From contig JBLHHI010000113.1 in NCBI GenBank assembly GCA_047614125.1, positions 1-10,745 of the forward strand: 10,745 bases of DNA, in the 5' to 3' direction. Numbering within the stretch: position 1 is the first letter of the stretch; each line of letters opens with the position of its first letter. The translations under genes were made by a program, and so were the position numbers. The notes beneath the pieces were generated by a model that ran no database searches, was not told the origin of the DNA, and was given only the letters and a program-made list of their open reading frames with translations. Positions 1 to 8,012 of this stretch are shown one piece after another. The DNA comes from JBLHHI01 sp047614125. GTDB lineage: Bacteria; Bacteroidota; Bacteroidia; NS11-12g; UBA9320.

Positions 1-84
1 TGGCAAAAATCCAGAATGGGCTGGAGCCAAGTGTATAATCAATTGTATATTTACTTCGAAGAAAGAATTAACCCTGCAAACTAA
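1..84 (+). CDS. C-terminal end of an unidentified protein (5' part outside window)
   Basis: Frame 1 is open from the first base and ends at a TAA at 82-84, giving 27 residues that end in ...YFEERINPAN. The codons look protein-like, with aromatic and charged residues (WQKSRMGWSQVYNQLYIYF). The gene is convergent with the peroxiredoxin-like gene, whose stop lies about 50 bases further on. The fragment is too short to assign a family. It could be the tail of any cytoplasmic or envelope protein. An open frame of this length at a window edge can arise by chance, so confidence is moderate. Confidence 0.45.
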   Translation, partial: WQKSRMGWSQVYNQLYIYFEERINPAN

Positions 85-135
85 TATGTTGATTTTTTAG
101 TCAAACACAAAATACGGGATAGACTCAGATCTGCT

Positions 136-888
136 TTACATCGCCTTAAGAAAGTCTATTAAATCATGTGGTTCCGCTCTATTTCTGTAATCCGCATCCA
201 AAAATGTGTATTTAATCACTCCATCTTGTCCAATAATGAACGTAGCCGCCAATGGAAGTTCTGCACTGTTATCTCCATTGTATTTACTCAATCCAAAACC
301 ACCCTCGTATTTTTTGGCCACATCTTCCGTTAGTTTAAAAACAACCTTATATGTTCTGGCAACTTCGTTTCCAACATCACTTAATACTTCAAACTTCAAG
401 TCATGTTTCTCCTTGGTAGAAATGGAACTATCGGGCAACTCTGGTGAAACCGCCATCAAGTTTGCTCCATATTTCTTAAATTCTGGCAATGCCTCTTGCA
501 TGTGATGAAGCGTTAGATTGCAATACGGGCACCACCCGCCACGGTACCACATTAAAATTACTGGTCCTTTTTTAAGTGCATCAAATAACTTTACCTTCTC
601 TCCAGCAGCGTTGGGAAGAATAAAGTCAATTGCCGTATCACCAACTTGAAGTGCGTTACTTACCACCTTGCTGTCTTGCGTTGCCTTAAGACCATCTGCA
701 TAGATTCGTTGCTTTTCTTCTGGAGCCGACTTTTCGAAATTTGCCTTTCGCTTGTTCAATTCATCTGCCAATGGTTTTTGCATGCTGTCTGTTGCCATAG
801 TGTTTTGTGCTGATTTTTCTTCATTATTCCCGACGCAGCTCGTTAAAAAGAGTGTGCTAGATGCAGTGATTAATGTGATGATTTTCAT
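136..888 (-). CDS. Peroxiredoxin-like (AhpC/TSA family) lipoprotein
   Basis: A 250-residue predicted thiol-dependent peroxidase or thioredoxin-fold redox protein. Residues 1-18 form a lipoprotein signal peptide ending in the lipobox L-T-S-C, with the lipidated Cys at 18, so the protein should be anchored facing the periplasm. A linker rich in charged residues (about 20-75) precedes a redoxin domain from about 80 to the end. The active-site loop is W-Y-R-G-G-W-C-P-Y-C, with Cys120 and Cys123. This CXXC arrangement is typical of the peroxiredoxin-like subgroup annotated as AhpC/TSA family, rather than of classical 2-Cys peroxiredoxins. The strand PLAATFIIGQDG and the late DADYRNRAEP motif also fit that subgroup. 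The ATG at 888 places the signal peptide exactly at the N-terminus. It lies downstream of the DsbA-like gene on the same strand, but 327 bases away, so it probably has its own promoter. The substrate is unknown; reduction of peroxides is inferred from the family. Confidence 0.85.
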   Translation of the reverse strand: MKIITLITASSTLFLTSCVGNNEEKSAQNTMATDSMQKPLADELNKRKANFEKSAPEEKQRIYADGLKATQDSKVVSNALQVGDTAIDFILPNAAGEKVKLFDALKKGPVILMWYRGGWCPYCNLTLHHMQEALPEFKKYGANLMAVSPELPDSSISTKEKHDLKFEVLSDVGNEVARTYKVVFKLTEDVAKKYEGGFGLSKYNGDNSAELPLAATFIIGQDGVIKYTFLDADYRNRAEPHDLIDFLKAM

Positions 889-1215
889 ACAATGGATTTT
901 TTTAATTCTTCTTGGAATAGGGCTGTTAATTCAAGTGTAGAACAACATAGATATTACATTGATTTAAAAATTTATGAACCTCAATCCTTTTGATAATTAT
1001 CGAGCACATCGATCGGTATCCATTTACAAGCGTTTCGGGAATATGCACATTATTTGCATCAAACTCATCCATGTTTTATCGAATGATTTTCCACTTATAC
1101 GTTCTTCATTTTCAGTTAATTCCGCATAATGCCGTCATAAAATGGGCAATACCCTTTCTCTGAATTCTTGGTTTCTTCAATTTCCTATAAATTCGAATCA
1201 ACCTGCAAGCTAATT
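889..1215 (-). other. Intergenic region between DsbA-like and peroxiredoxin-like genes
   Basis: These 327 bases hold no recognisable gene, RNA or clear terminator. On the minus strand an ATG-initiated frame of 48 codons runs from 1072 to 926 and ends 37 bases before the peroxiredoxin-like start; its product (MDEFDANNVHIPETLVNGYR...) has no family I recognise. A 10-bp palindrome GATAATTATC lies at 992-1001. The region must carry the promoter of the peroxiredoxin-like gene unless that gene is read through from upstream, but I found no good match to the Bacteroidota TTG / TAnnTTTG promoter pattern. Confidence 0.4.
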
Positions 1216-1863
1216 TCAGTTTTCCTGTAATAGATCCGTTAAAACTTGTTTAAATACCTCAATCGGTTGCGCACCCGTAACTGCGCTTTTTCTGTTAAAG
1301 ACAATGGTTGGTACAGAACGTACACCTAAATCTTGCCAATAAGCCTCTTTTGTTTTTACTTCTGCACGAGCCAGGTCATTATCCAATTTTGCTAAAGCCT
1401 CTTCTGCGTTCAACCCAACATCCAACAACGCTATTTTTAATACATCTCTTTTGGAAACATCTTTTCTTTCGCTAAAAAAGGCGGTTGTTAATCGCATTTT
1501 CAATTGGGTTTGCTTTCCATATTGTTTAGCGTACTCCAGTAAAATGTGAGCATCCAGGGTATTCGACATTCGCATTTCATCAAAATAATTAAACGTAAAA
1601 TCCAGTTCAGCCCCGACCTCTGCCATGTGCTTTTGCGATTCTTTTAGTTGTTCCACAGTAGAACCATATTTTTCGGCAAGATGCTCTTGTACATTCTGCC
1701 CTTCAGCTGGCATGTTTGGATTTAACTCAAAGGGTTGCCACTCAATTTCCACTTCATCCTGAATTCCAAGTTCTAAAATTGCTTTTTCCAAACGTTTATA
1801 ACCAATCGTGCACCAAGGGCACACTACATCTGAAACGATGTCTATTTTTAAATATTTTTTCAT
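1216..1863 (-). CDS. DsbA family oxidoreductase, FrnE-like
   Basis: A 215-residue protein of the DsbA/2-hydroxychromene-2-carboxylate isomerase superfamily, FrnE type. The thioredoxin-fold start KIDIVSDVVCPWC carries the CPWC active site (Cys15, Cys18). A helical insertion follows from about 55 to 170, and the fold resumes at G-V-R-S-V-P-T-I-V-F, where Pro185 is the cis-proline facing the active site. The segment EWQPFELNPNMP (about 41-52) is typical of FrnE/YwbO-like proteins. There is no signal peptide, so it should act in the cytoplasm, as family members do, in thiol-disulfide exchange linked to oxidative stress tolerance. The length matches the family (about 210-240). The ATG at 1863 is the only sensible start because it directly precedes the first beta strand. 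It is transcribed in the same direction as the membrane-protein gene that ends 202 bases upstream. The physiological substrate is unknown. Confidence 0.9.
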   Translation of the reverse strand: MKKYLKIDIVSDVVCPWCTIGYKRLEKAILELGIQDEVEIEWQPFELNPNMPAEGQNVQEHLAEKYGSTVEQLKESQKHMAEVGAELDFTFNYFDEMRMSNTLDAHILLEYAKQYGKQTQLKMRLTTAFFSERKDVSKRDVLKIALLDVGLNAEEALAKLDNDLARAEVKTKEAYWQDLGVRSVPTIVFNRKSAVTGAQPIEVFKQVLTDLLQEN

Positions 1864-2065
1864 ATTGCCTTCATTCTTAGATTGCTGGAATTATGTTTAG
1901 AAACTTTCTTGCACGTTTTGGAAGGCAAAAATGTTAGAACAAGAAGGATGTATCGTTGGGGAAGAAGCTTCACTCGACGATCGCTTATCTCCACGTGCGC
2001 TTTGTTTTAATCATATCCCATGGAATTCCCCAAAACGTCTTGGCTTATCCCGTACGTCCATCATT

Positions 2066-2719
2066 TTATTGCGTGACCAACTCCGTTTTCGTTTTATTCA
2101 ATTTCATCATCCAATACGTTATATATCCTCCGCCAACAATTCCCGGTACAAACCAATTCCAAACTCCTGGCAAGATATTATTCACAACGAAAAAAGCGGA
2201 AACCGCCGCGATATATCCACCGGTCATTTTCCCCAAATGTGCTTTTAACCAGCTCTTTTTGAGCTGCTTAAGATCCCTATATGCTCTTAAATCTTGGATA
2301 CCAAACACCAATCCAACACAACCAAATATCAGCAAGATGACATTCAACTTCCCGAGAATAAAGATGGGATAGCAAATCATTGCAAGACCCGTAATGCCAA
2401 TGATGTACGCAATAATTCGATCCAATCTTATGTCAATTTCTCCGCGTTTAAAATTTAGACTTCTATAACCACTCACCAAAAAGTATATGCTAAAAATTCC
2501 AATCGAAAACAGAAAGGCGCTTTCGTGTTTGGGAAGCATCGAAATAAGTAAAGCAAATACCGCCGAGCTTAACATCGATATGAAAAATACTTTACCTGAT
2601 TTTTTGTGGACCTTACCTCCTTTTTTTACCATGAGAGCTATGCCCCCCGTTAACAAGGCTATCCCCCCAAATCCTGCATGGATGTAAATAATAATTTTTG
2701 CTATTCTTTCTAATTCCAT
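2066..2719 (-). CDS. Seven-helix integral membrane protein, DUF2306-like
   Basis: A 217-residue membrane protein of unknown function. Seven hydrophobic segments can be seen in order, including IIIYIHAGFGGIALLTGG near the N-terminus, GKVFFISMLSSAVFALLI, FLFSIGIFSIYFLVSG, IIAYIIGITGLAMICYPIF, VILLIFGCVGLVFGI, GGYIAAVSAFFVV and WFVPGIVGGGYITYWMM. A short basic loop HKKSGKVF after helix 1 and the H-L-G-K-M-T-G-G-Y motif before helix 6 are typical of small Bacteroidota membrane proteins grouped with DUF2306. I chose the ATG at 2719 because helix 1 then sits at the N-terminus and the ATG follows an A-rich tract, common before Bacteroidota starts. A longer reading from 2806 adds 29 residues (MKGWFYEILKLIKGY...) and runs through a nine-base homopolymer. 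The gene diverges from the Kelch pseudogene. Family placement is by general resemblance only. Confidence 0.75.
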   Translation of the reverse strand: MELERIAKIIIYIHAGFGGIALLTGGIALMVKKGGKVHKKSGKVFFISMLSSAVFALLISMLPKHESAFLFSIGIFSIYFLVSGYRSLNFKRGEIDIRLDRIIAYIIGITGLAMICYPIFILGKLNVILLIFGCVGLVFGIQDLRAYRDLKQLKKSWLKAHLGKMTGGYIAAVSAFFVVNNILPGVWNWFVPGIVGGGYITYWMMKLNKTKTELVTQ

Positions 2720-2820
2720 CTTTTTTTTTAGCTTTTGGTGCAATCCAAGGTTTACTTTTAAGTACCCTTTTATGAGCTTAAGGATTTCATAGAACCACCC
2801 TTTCATCGAAGATATTAAAA

Positions 2821-3508
2821 ATGTTCAAACTTGTTCTTCAATTACCTTTTAAATGCAAAGATGAAAATGACCAAGGTTACGGGTATGTAGTTGGAGGGCA
2901 CGTCCGTGTTTCGGATCCGGGCAACAATGAAGTTTGGAAATACGACCCTGCGGATGATGTTTGAACTTCAGTTTCAAGTTTCAGGGTTGAGCCATTTACA
3001 GCCATGTGGCCTTTGGCATAGCTCAGTTGAATAAGGGTGTTGTTGCGGCAGGAAGGATTAATGGTGCCACAAATATTAACCGATCCTCCCTTTATGATGA
3101 GACAACGGGCTCATGGACAACCCTAGCAAACTTAGGTGATACGGCCTTTATGCCAGCTCAAGCTATATAAATTGACGGAAAGGGTTACGTTGTAAATGGG
3201 CAAAACGAGCTAATTAAATTCAGGCGGTATGGGAATTTACCCCCGACGGACTTGGGATGGAAGCTGACGGCTCTGAGCACGCTTTGGCATCAATTTCTTT
3301 TGGCCCAATTCCGTTTGATGATCACCTCAACTTGAGAAACATAACGGAAGGAACGGTCGTTAAACTTCAAGATGCAAATGGGCGTTTGTTGGGTTCCTAT
3401 GAAAATACAGAAGCTTTGTTAATTCCTCCCAGTTTGTTTACTCTCGGTGTCTATCTCTTACATTCTGAACAGATTGGATTTAGTACAACCAATAAGTTAG
3501 TTAAATGA
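2821..3508 (+). pseudogene. Decayed Kelch-repeat protein with T9SS C-terminal sorting domain
   Basis: Three reading frames in succession encode pieces of one protein. Frame one (from 2821) contains a Kelch-type unit, GYGYVVGG...NEVWKYDPADD, and stops at TGA 2962-2964, exactly where Kelch units carry Trp (DVWTSV if TGG). Around 2983-2991 the frame changes. From 2991 the text reads AIYSHVAFG...GRINGATNINRSSLYDETTGSWTTL...IDGKGYVVNGQ, a further Kelch unit, interrupted by TAA at 3168-3170. A second shift near 3215-3222 leads to a frame that reads VWEFTPDG and then a type A sorting domain, ISFGPIPFDDHLNLRN...VKLQDANGRLLGSY...GVYLL...TTNKLVK, ending at TGA 3506-3508. The usual Y-P-N-P of the sorting domain has become F-G-P-I-P. 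No signal peptide is left at the front. Known family role: secreted beta-propeller proteins exported by T9SS. This copy is inferred to be non-functional. Confidence 0.75.
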
Positions 3509-3817
3509 TTCAATTTTAAACGATTAACTTCTAGCTTGGGCACTTCCCCCCTGCTACACCTAAGCGTCACAATGATGGCATTTATGGTCACTACATTATT
3601 GGGCCTGAGCAAAATAAATCGCATTCGATCTCATTAGGAATTTAGTATTGTCTAAAATTCATTGTGTTCATTAAACAATCAGCTTATGAGCGTCTCTTCT
3701 CAGGTCGCAAATTCGTAAAAAGGTTTTTAATGCACGCATAGGTCGCATATTATCTAGAATTTGGTTTTATTGCATATTCATATTTACTTATCGGCAATGA
3801 ACTACATAATCGTGTCT
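3509..3817 (+). other. Intergenic region upstream of the large T9SS protein gene
   Basis: These 309 bases contain no gene I can support. A 36-codon frame without a start codon lies at 3535-3645 (...ATPKRHNDGIYGHYIIGPEQ...) and may be chance or another decayed fragment. The octamer AGGTCGCA occurs twice, about 37 bases apart, within 3700-3750. The sequence TAGAATTTGG near 3753-3762 resembles a Bacteroidota -7 box (TAnnTTTG) with one extra base, so the promoter of the surface-protein gene may lie here, but no matching -33 TTG is evident. Confidence 0.3.
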
Positions 3818-6800
3818 ATGAACAATCTCGCACCAAAACAACATCTCCTAAAAAAATGGGCTACTTGTTTCGTATTAATTCTGCTCATCTTTCCTGCCCT
3901 GCATGGAAGCGCCGCATCTTATTCCGGTACATACAGCGTTGGTTCAACCGGATACTTTAAAACCATATCCATTGCTCTGGATAGCTTGGAAACAAGTGGC
4001 ATTAACGGTTCGGTCGTGTTGAAACTTCAAGCACAAAGCTTTAGCGAGCAGGTAGAAATCAGTGCGATTCCCGGTGCAAGTTCAGCAAACACCATTACCC
4101 TAAAAGGAGTGGGAAATAACTCTAAAATTGTGTACGCCTCTACCTCATCTTCGCAGCCAATCGTTAACATAAATGGCGCCAAACACATCATCATAGATAG
4201 TTTAATGATCGAGTCGACAGGAAACTTTGGTGTCGGGATTAATTTAATGAATTCAGCAGACAGCAACGTGATTCGAAACACCTACATCTTGCTGAGCAGT
4301 ACCTCGAGTACCTTTGCAAGTACCGGCATAGCCAACTACTCAACTTTAGGCGGAACCGGATCAGAACTCATTAAAAACTTGGATATTTCCAATAATCACA
4401 TCGTTGGTGGATACTTCGGTATTAGATTAACCAACGGAACCAGTTCCCCCAATTATTGCACCATCCAAAACAACGAGATTTATGATTTTGGACGTTATGG
4501 CCAGGAACTGTCGGGAAGCATCGAAATGCGCATTATCGGAAATGTAGTTAGCTCAGATGAAACCACAGCGGCAAGCGCAATCAAGATGTGGCCTACTGCC
4601 CACTCCATCGAAATTCTAAACAACCAGCTGAGCTTGGGAAGCGATGAGAACCACACTCGAGTTCTTCAGTTAGCCAATGCACCGGGTGGAGGCGGCACTT
4701 CATGGTCGGACCAAGTTCTTGTTGCTAATAACACGGTCAATTACCGTGGCAACTACACATCAAATATGACAGGGATTTATACCAAGCACGTGAATTATCT
4801 GGCAGTGTATAATAACACCGTGGTAATGGACACAGGCAATGGAGGCAAAAGCCTCTGGTTTGATGCGTTAAACAGTACCGGAAATATAATTTCTAAGAAC
4901 AATAACCTCGTTAACTATGTATCTAATGGCATTACCTTGTTTGTTCATGGAAGTGTTTCGTTGGAACTTGATCACAACAACTTCTATAATCCGGCAGGAT
5001 TTAACTTGAAATACCACGGCACCACGTACACATCTTTATCGACGTATCAAAATGCAAGATCACAAGACTTGAATTCGGTAGCCATTAACCCAAGGTTTAT
5101 TTCTAAGACCGATTATCACATCGATCCGGCAAACAGTGATTTTGATAACCTGGGTGAATATTTATCAGACGTATCTGAGGACATTGATGGAGATACTCGA
5201 AGCTCAACACATCCCGACATTGGCTCAGATGAATATTCGTCCAGCGCTGATATATCCATCACCCGGTTCGATCTTCCAACAAACTGTCGAAATACAAGTC
5301 CTTTTGTGTCGATAGATGTTTGGGTTAGAAATCTGGATTCCAACGATATATCATCCTTTACAATCAGTTATTCACTCAACGGTGGCACAGCCGTTACAGA
5401 AACATATTCCGGAACCTTAGCCGGCAACGATTCTGCAATTTATTCATTTTCCAAAAGCGCGGTGATGACGAATACCGGAGTCTATGCCTTGGCGGCTTAT
5501 ACCAGTCTTCTGGCCGATGAGAAGTTTTTGAATGATACAGCTACGATGCAAATTGCGGTTACTGATCTTCGGTTAAACATGGCAGATTCATTAGGTGGAT
5601 GCACTGGCGACAACATCGTTATTGATCCCGGCACGTTTTCGGGTGTGAGCTTTCTCTGGTCGGATAATTCGACCGATAAAACGTTGGTGCTCAACGAGTC
5701 AAAAGCAGGGGGCCGGTCATCATTTCATTGGGTAAAAATTACCGATGCCTTAGGTTGCAGTATTGTCGATACCTTTAAGATCGTTTTTTCCGATTCCTTA
5801 ACCCAATCGTTGGGTAGCGATACATCACTTTGTCCATCCGAAACCTTACTCCTGTCCATCAATCATCCAGATGCCAGCTTTCTATGGCACGAAGGCTCCA
5901 CTTCAAATCAATTATTAGCAGATCAAGAAGGTTGGTATTCTGTTGTGATTTCTGCTGGTTTTCAATGCTCCACAACAGATAGCATTTACATTCACTATCG
6001 TGAGTCTCCTGATTTAGACATTGGTGGTAATGCCTCGATATGCCATAGAGATTCACTGATCTTAAACGCTTCGAATGCCTTTAAAAGCTATCGTTGGCAA
6101 GACAACAGCAGCTACTCCACCCTGAATGCCATGATGGAAGGTCTGTATTGGGTTTCTGTTGTAGACAGCTTTGGATGTACTGCAACCGATTCCATGCGAT
6201 TAACGCTAAAGGAAGGACCCAGCGTGTCGATGGGAAATGATACGTCGTTGTGCGTGGGAGATACGTTATTTATTAATGTTTCTAGTTTCGGACTGAGTTA
6301 CGTATGGCAGGATGGCTCAACATCATCACAATACAATGCCACCACTCAAGGTGGATACAGCGTAACGGTTTCGAATGCCGTCGAATGCACTGCCAAGGAT
6401 AGCTTATTTCTTACCATCAAAGCCTTGCCGGTAGTTGATTTGGACAACGATACCACGATTTGTGAAGGGAATTCAGTTCAGTTTGATGTAACCACTGTCG
6501 GCGCGACTTATCGATGGCAGGATGAAAGTGACCAACCGGTTTATCGAGCCAACTCGAATGGTAGATACACCGTCCTATTAACCGATAGCAACGGTTGTGC
6601 TAATTCTGCGAGCATGAACTTGGAGGTGCTCCCGGCCCCAAAGATAGAATTAGGAAATGATACCACGCTTTTTCATAATGCGCTGAAATTCAATGTATTT
6701 AGGCTTTCAGCTCAAGAGGGACTGACCTCTTATCTTTGGTCGACCTCTAATACAGGTCACTTTATTGACATTGATGAGAGCTATGCCCTTGGAGCTCATA

Positions 6801-7132
6801 CGATCTGGCTTCGAGTGGAAGATGAAAAGGGCTGTACAAATACCGATACCATTGAATTGACGATCGAAGAAACCAACAGTGTGTTTGACAAATTTTTTGA
6901 AAAAGTAACCATTTACCCAAATCCAAGCCTTGGAAAGTTCGTGGTGCGTAACAACAATTTAGGTACATTCGACCTTGAAGTTTACGATATAAACGGCACT
7001 TTTCTTTCAGCCACCAAAAATGTACATAACGGATCCATCATCGAGCTATCCAGTCATCCGGCAGGGGTTTTCCTTGTGCGCATGCGGAGAGGAAGTTCAA
7101 CGAGATTTATGAGGTTGATTGTTTCTGAATAA
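3818..7132 (+). CDS. T9SS-exported beta-helix surface protein with tandem Ig/PKD-like repeats
   Basis: A 1104-residue secreted protein. With the ATG at 3818, residues 1-33 form a good signal peptide (K-K, then CFVLILLIFPALHGSAA); upstream in-frame ATGs at 3761 and 3797 would only add a hydrophobic leader and are less likely. Residues about 60-470 are a right-handed parallel beta-helix, with recurring N-N turns (ISNNHIVGG, IQNNEIYDFG, ILNNQL, VANNTV, VYNNTV) and the closing DIDGDTRSSTHPDIGSDEY. Residues about 478-585 resemble a CARDB-like beta-sandwich. Six Ig/PKD-like units follow (585-1018), with motifs such as GNDTSLC, Y-x-WQDGST and GC near the end. The last about 75 residues (from VTIYPNPS) are a type A T9SS sorting domain. 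The protein should cross the inner membrane by Sec and the outer membrane by T9SS, then be anchored or released. A role as adhesin or polysaccharide/matrix binder is inferred; no catalytic residues can be named. The decayed T9SS gene precedes it on the same strand. Confidence 0.88.
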   Translation: MNNLAPKQHLLKKWATCFVLILLIFPALHGSAASYSGTYSVGSTGYFKTISIALDSLETSGINGSVVLKLQAQSFSEQVEISAIPGASSANTITLKGVGNNSKIVYASTSSSQPIVNINGAKHIIIDSLMIESTGNFGVGINLMNSADSNVIRNTYILLSSTSSTFASTGIANYSTLGGTGSELIKNLDISNNHIVGGYFGIRLTNGTSSPNYCTIQNNEIYDFGRYGQELSGSIEMRIIGNVVSSDETTAASAIKMWPTAHSIEILNNQLSLGSDENHTRVLQLANAPGGGGTSWSDQVLVANNTVNYRGNYTSNMTGIYTKHVNYLAVYNNTVVMDTGNGGKSLWFDALNSTGNIISKNNNLVNYVSNGITLFVHGSVSLELDHNNFYNPAGFNLKYHGTTYTSLSTYQNARSQDLNSVAINPRFISKTDYHIDPANSDFDNLGEYLSDVSEDIDGDTRSSTHPDIGSDEYSSSADISITRFDLPTNCRNTSPFVSIDVWVRNLDSNDISSFTISYSLNGGTAVTETYSGTLAGNDSAIYSFSKSAVMTNTGVYALAAYTSLLADEKFLNDTATMQIAVTDLRLNMADSLGGCTGDNIVIDPGTFSGVSFLWSDNSTDKTLVLNESKAGGRSSFHWVKITDALGCSIVDTFKIVFSDSLTQSLGSDTSLCPSETLLLSINHPDASFLWHEGSTSNQLLADQEGWYSVVISAGFQCSTTDSIYIHYRESPDLDIGGNASICHRDSLILNASNAFKSYRWQDNSSYSTLNAMMEGLYWVSVVDSFGCTATDSMRLTLKEGPSVSMGNDTSLCVGDTLFINVSSFGLSYVWQDGSTSSQYNATTQGGYSVTVSNAVECTAKDSLFLTIKALPVVDLDNDTTICEGNSVQFDVTTVGATYRWQDESDQPVYRANSNGRYTVLLTDSNGCANSASMNLEVLPAPKIELGNDTTLFHNALKFNVFRLSAQEGLTSYLWSTSNTGHFIDIDESYALGAHTIWLRVEDEKGCTNTDTIELTIEETNSVFDKFFEKVTIYPNPSLGKFVVRNNNLGTFDLEVYDINGTFLSATKNVHNGSIIELSSHPAGVFLVRMRRGSSTRFMRLIVSE
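5570..6871 (+). repeat. Six tandem Ig/PKD-like domain repeats inside the T9SS protein gene
   Basis: Six protein repeats begin at 5570, 5807, 6017, 6227, 6437 and 6647. Units two to six are spaced exactly 210 bases (70 residues) apart although their DNA has diverged strongly. In units two to five the first Cys codon lies at 5831, 6041, 6251 and 6461, and the second at 5966, 6176, 6386 and 6596, a constant Cys-Cys separation of 45 residues that suggests one disulfide per domain. Unit one is longer between its cysteines (52 residues). Unit six has TTT (Phe) at 6671 in place of the first Cys and is stretched by 9 residues before its remaining Cys at 6833. Confidence 0.85.
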
Positions 7133-7308
7133 TTAGAGATGGGAGCATCTTTGGCCGCCAATCCGAGCATCTGATATCTTACATACTTGTCACGCTTGGC
7201 AAAGCCTTTCATCCCAATTTCAAAAAAAAATACCCGCATTCGTGGCTTTGGCCTATCACCAAAATAGGCTTCGTTACAAGAATTTAACATCAAACTGAAT
7301 AACCGCCT

Positions 7309-7806
7309 TTACAAACTTTCCAGCGCCAAATCGTAGTTTGGTTCTTCGGAAGTTTCCGCAACCTGTTCCGTATAGATTACCTTACCCTCTGCATTAATTA
7401 CTATGACGCATCTTGAATGCAGACCAGCCAAAGGTCCATCCGCAATTTCCAACCCGTACTCCCTTCCAAACGTTCCGGTATTAAAATCCGACAACATAAA
7501 TACATTCTCAATTCCTTCTGCACCACAAAATCTTTTTTGAGCAAAGGGTAAGTCTCGTGAAATGTATAAAACGCTGGTATTCTCGACATTAGTCGCGGTT
7601 TTGTTAAATACGCGAACTGATGTAGCACATGTACTGGTGTCTATGCTTGGAGAAATATTTAATATTAAATTCTTTCCTTTAAAGTCGGCCAGAGTTTTAG
7701 TAGACAAATCGGTTGCAGTCAGTTTAAAATCTTTTGCTGGACTGCCAATGCTCGGCAAATTGCCTGTGGTATGAATTGGGTTTCCCTTTAATGTAATTGT
7801 TGTCAT
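7309..7806 (-). CDS. tpx: Thiol peroxidase (atypical 2-Cys peroxiredoxin)
   Basis: A 165-residue cytoplasmic thiol peroxidase that reduces hydrogen peroxide and alkyl hydroperoxides with electrons from thioredoxin. The length is that of the Tpx family. The N-terminal MTTITLKGNPIHTTGNLP and the following G-S-P-A-K-D-F-K-L are characteristic. The peroxidatic site is S-I-D-T-S-T-C-A-T-S-V-R with Cys60, and the resolving site is D-L-P-F-A-Q-K-R-F-C-G-A-E-G-I with Cys94; both are intact. The C-terminal LHSRCVIVINAEGKVIYTEQV also matches. The ATG at 7806 yields the standard N-terminus. The gene is convergent with the T9SS protein gene (176 bases between stops), and its upstream side is a long non-coding region, so it is probably monocistronic. 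A short inverted repeat lies about 100 bases upstream. The identification is secure from the two motifs. Confidence 0.95.
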   Translation of the reverse strand: MTTITLKGNPIHTTGNLPSIGSPAKDFKLTATDLSTKTLADFKGKNLILNISPSIDTSTCATSVRVFNKTATNVENTSVLYISRDLPFAQKRFCGAEGIENVFMLSDFNTGTFGREYGLEIADGPLAGLHSRCVIVINAEGKVIYTEQVAETSEEPNYDLALESL

Positions 7807-8012
7807 ACTGTGTTTTTATAAGATTAATTCTCGGTGTTCTTTTCGCTTCATTTATTGCAAACATTGAATCCAAATGGATAAGTCGGCACCTTTAGAAACA
7901 AATGTAACAAAGTGAAGCAGACTTTGTCATATCGAATATCTTAACCTGAGTTCGATTAATCTTTTAAAATTCAGATTTGTATCGAACCCAAGTAGCGAGG
8001 CGAAAACAGGAA

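Noticed and set aside
1931..2372. Two overlapping plus-strand frames of 105 and 138 codons
   Set aside because: Most of their length is antisense to the well-supported membrane-protein gene, and the products show no family features; the part in the gap (1931-2065) is too short to stand alone.
3535..3645. Start-less 36-codon plus-strand frame between the pseudogene and the large T9SS gene
   Set aside because: No start codon, no recognisable motif, and length within chance expectation; noted only in the intergenic entry.
7137..7150. Possible terminator AGATG-GGAG-CATCT behind the large T9SS gene
   Set aside because: The stem is only five base pairs and no T-run follows, so termination cannot be supported.
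7054..7293. Minus-strand frame of 79 codons in the gap between the T9SS gene and tpx
   Set aside because: It overlaps the sorting-domain end of the T9SS gene and contains a homopolymer-driven KKK/FFF-like stretch; no domain is recognisable.
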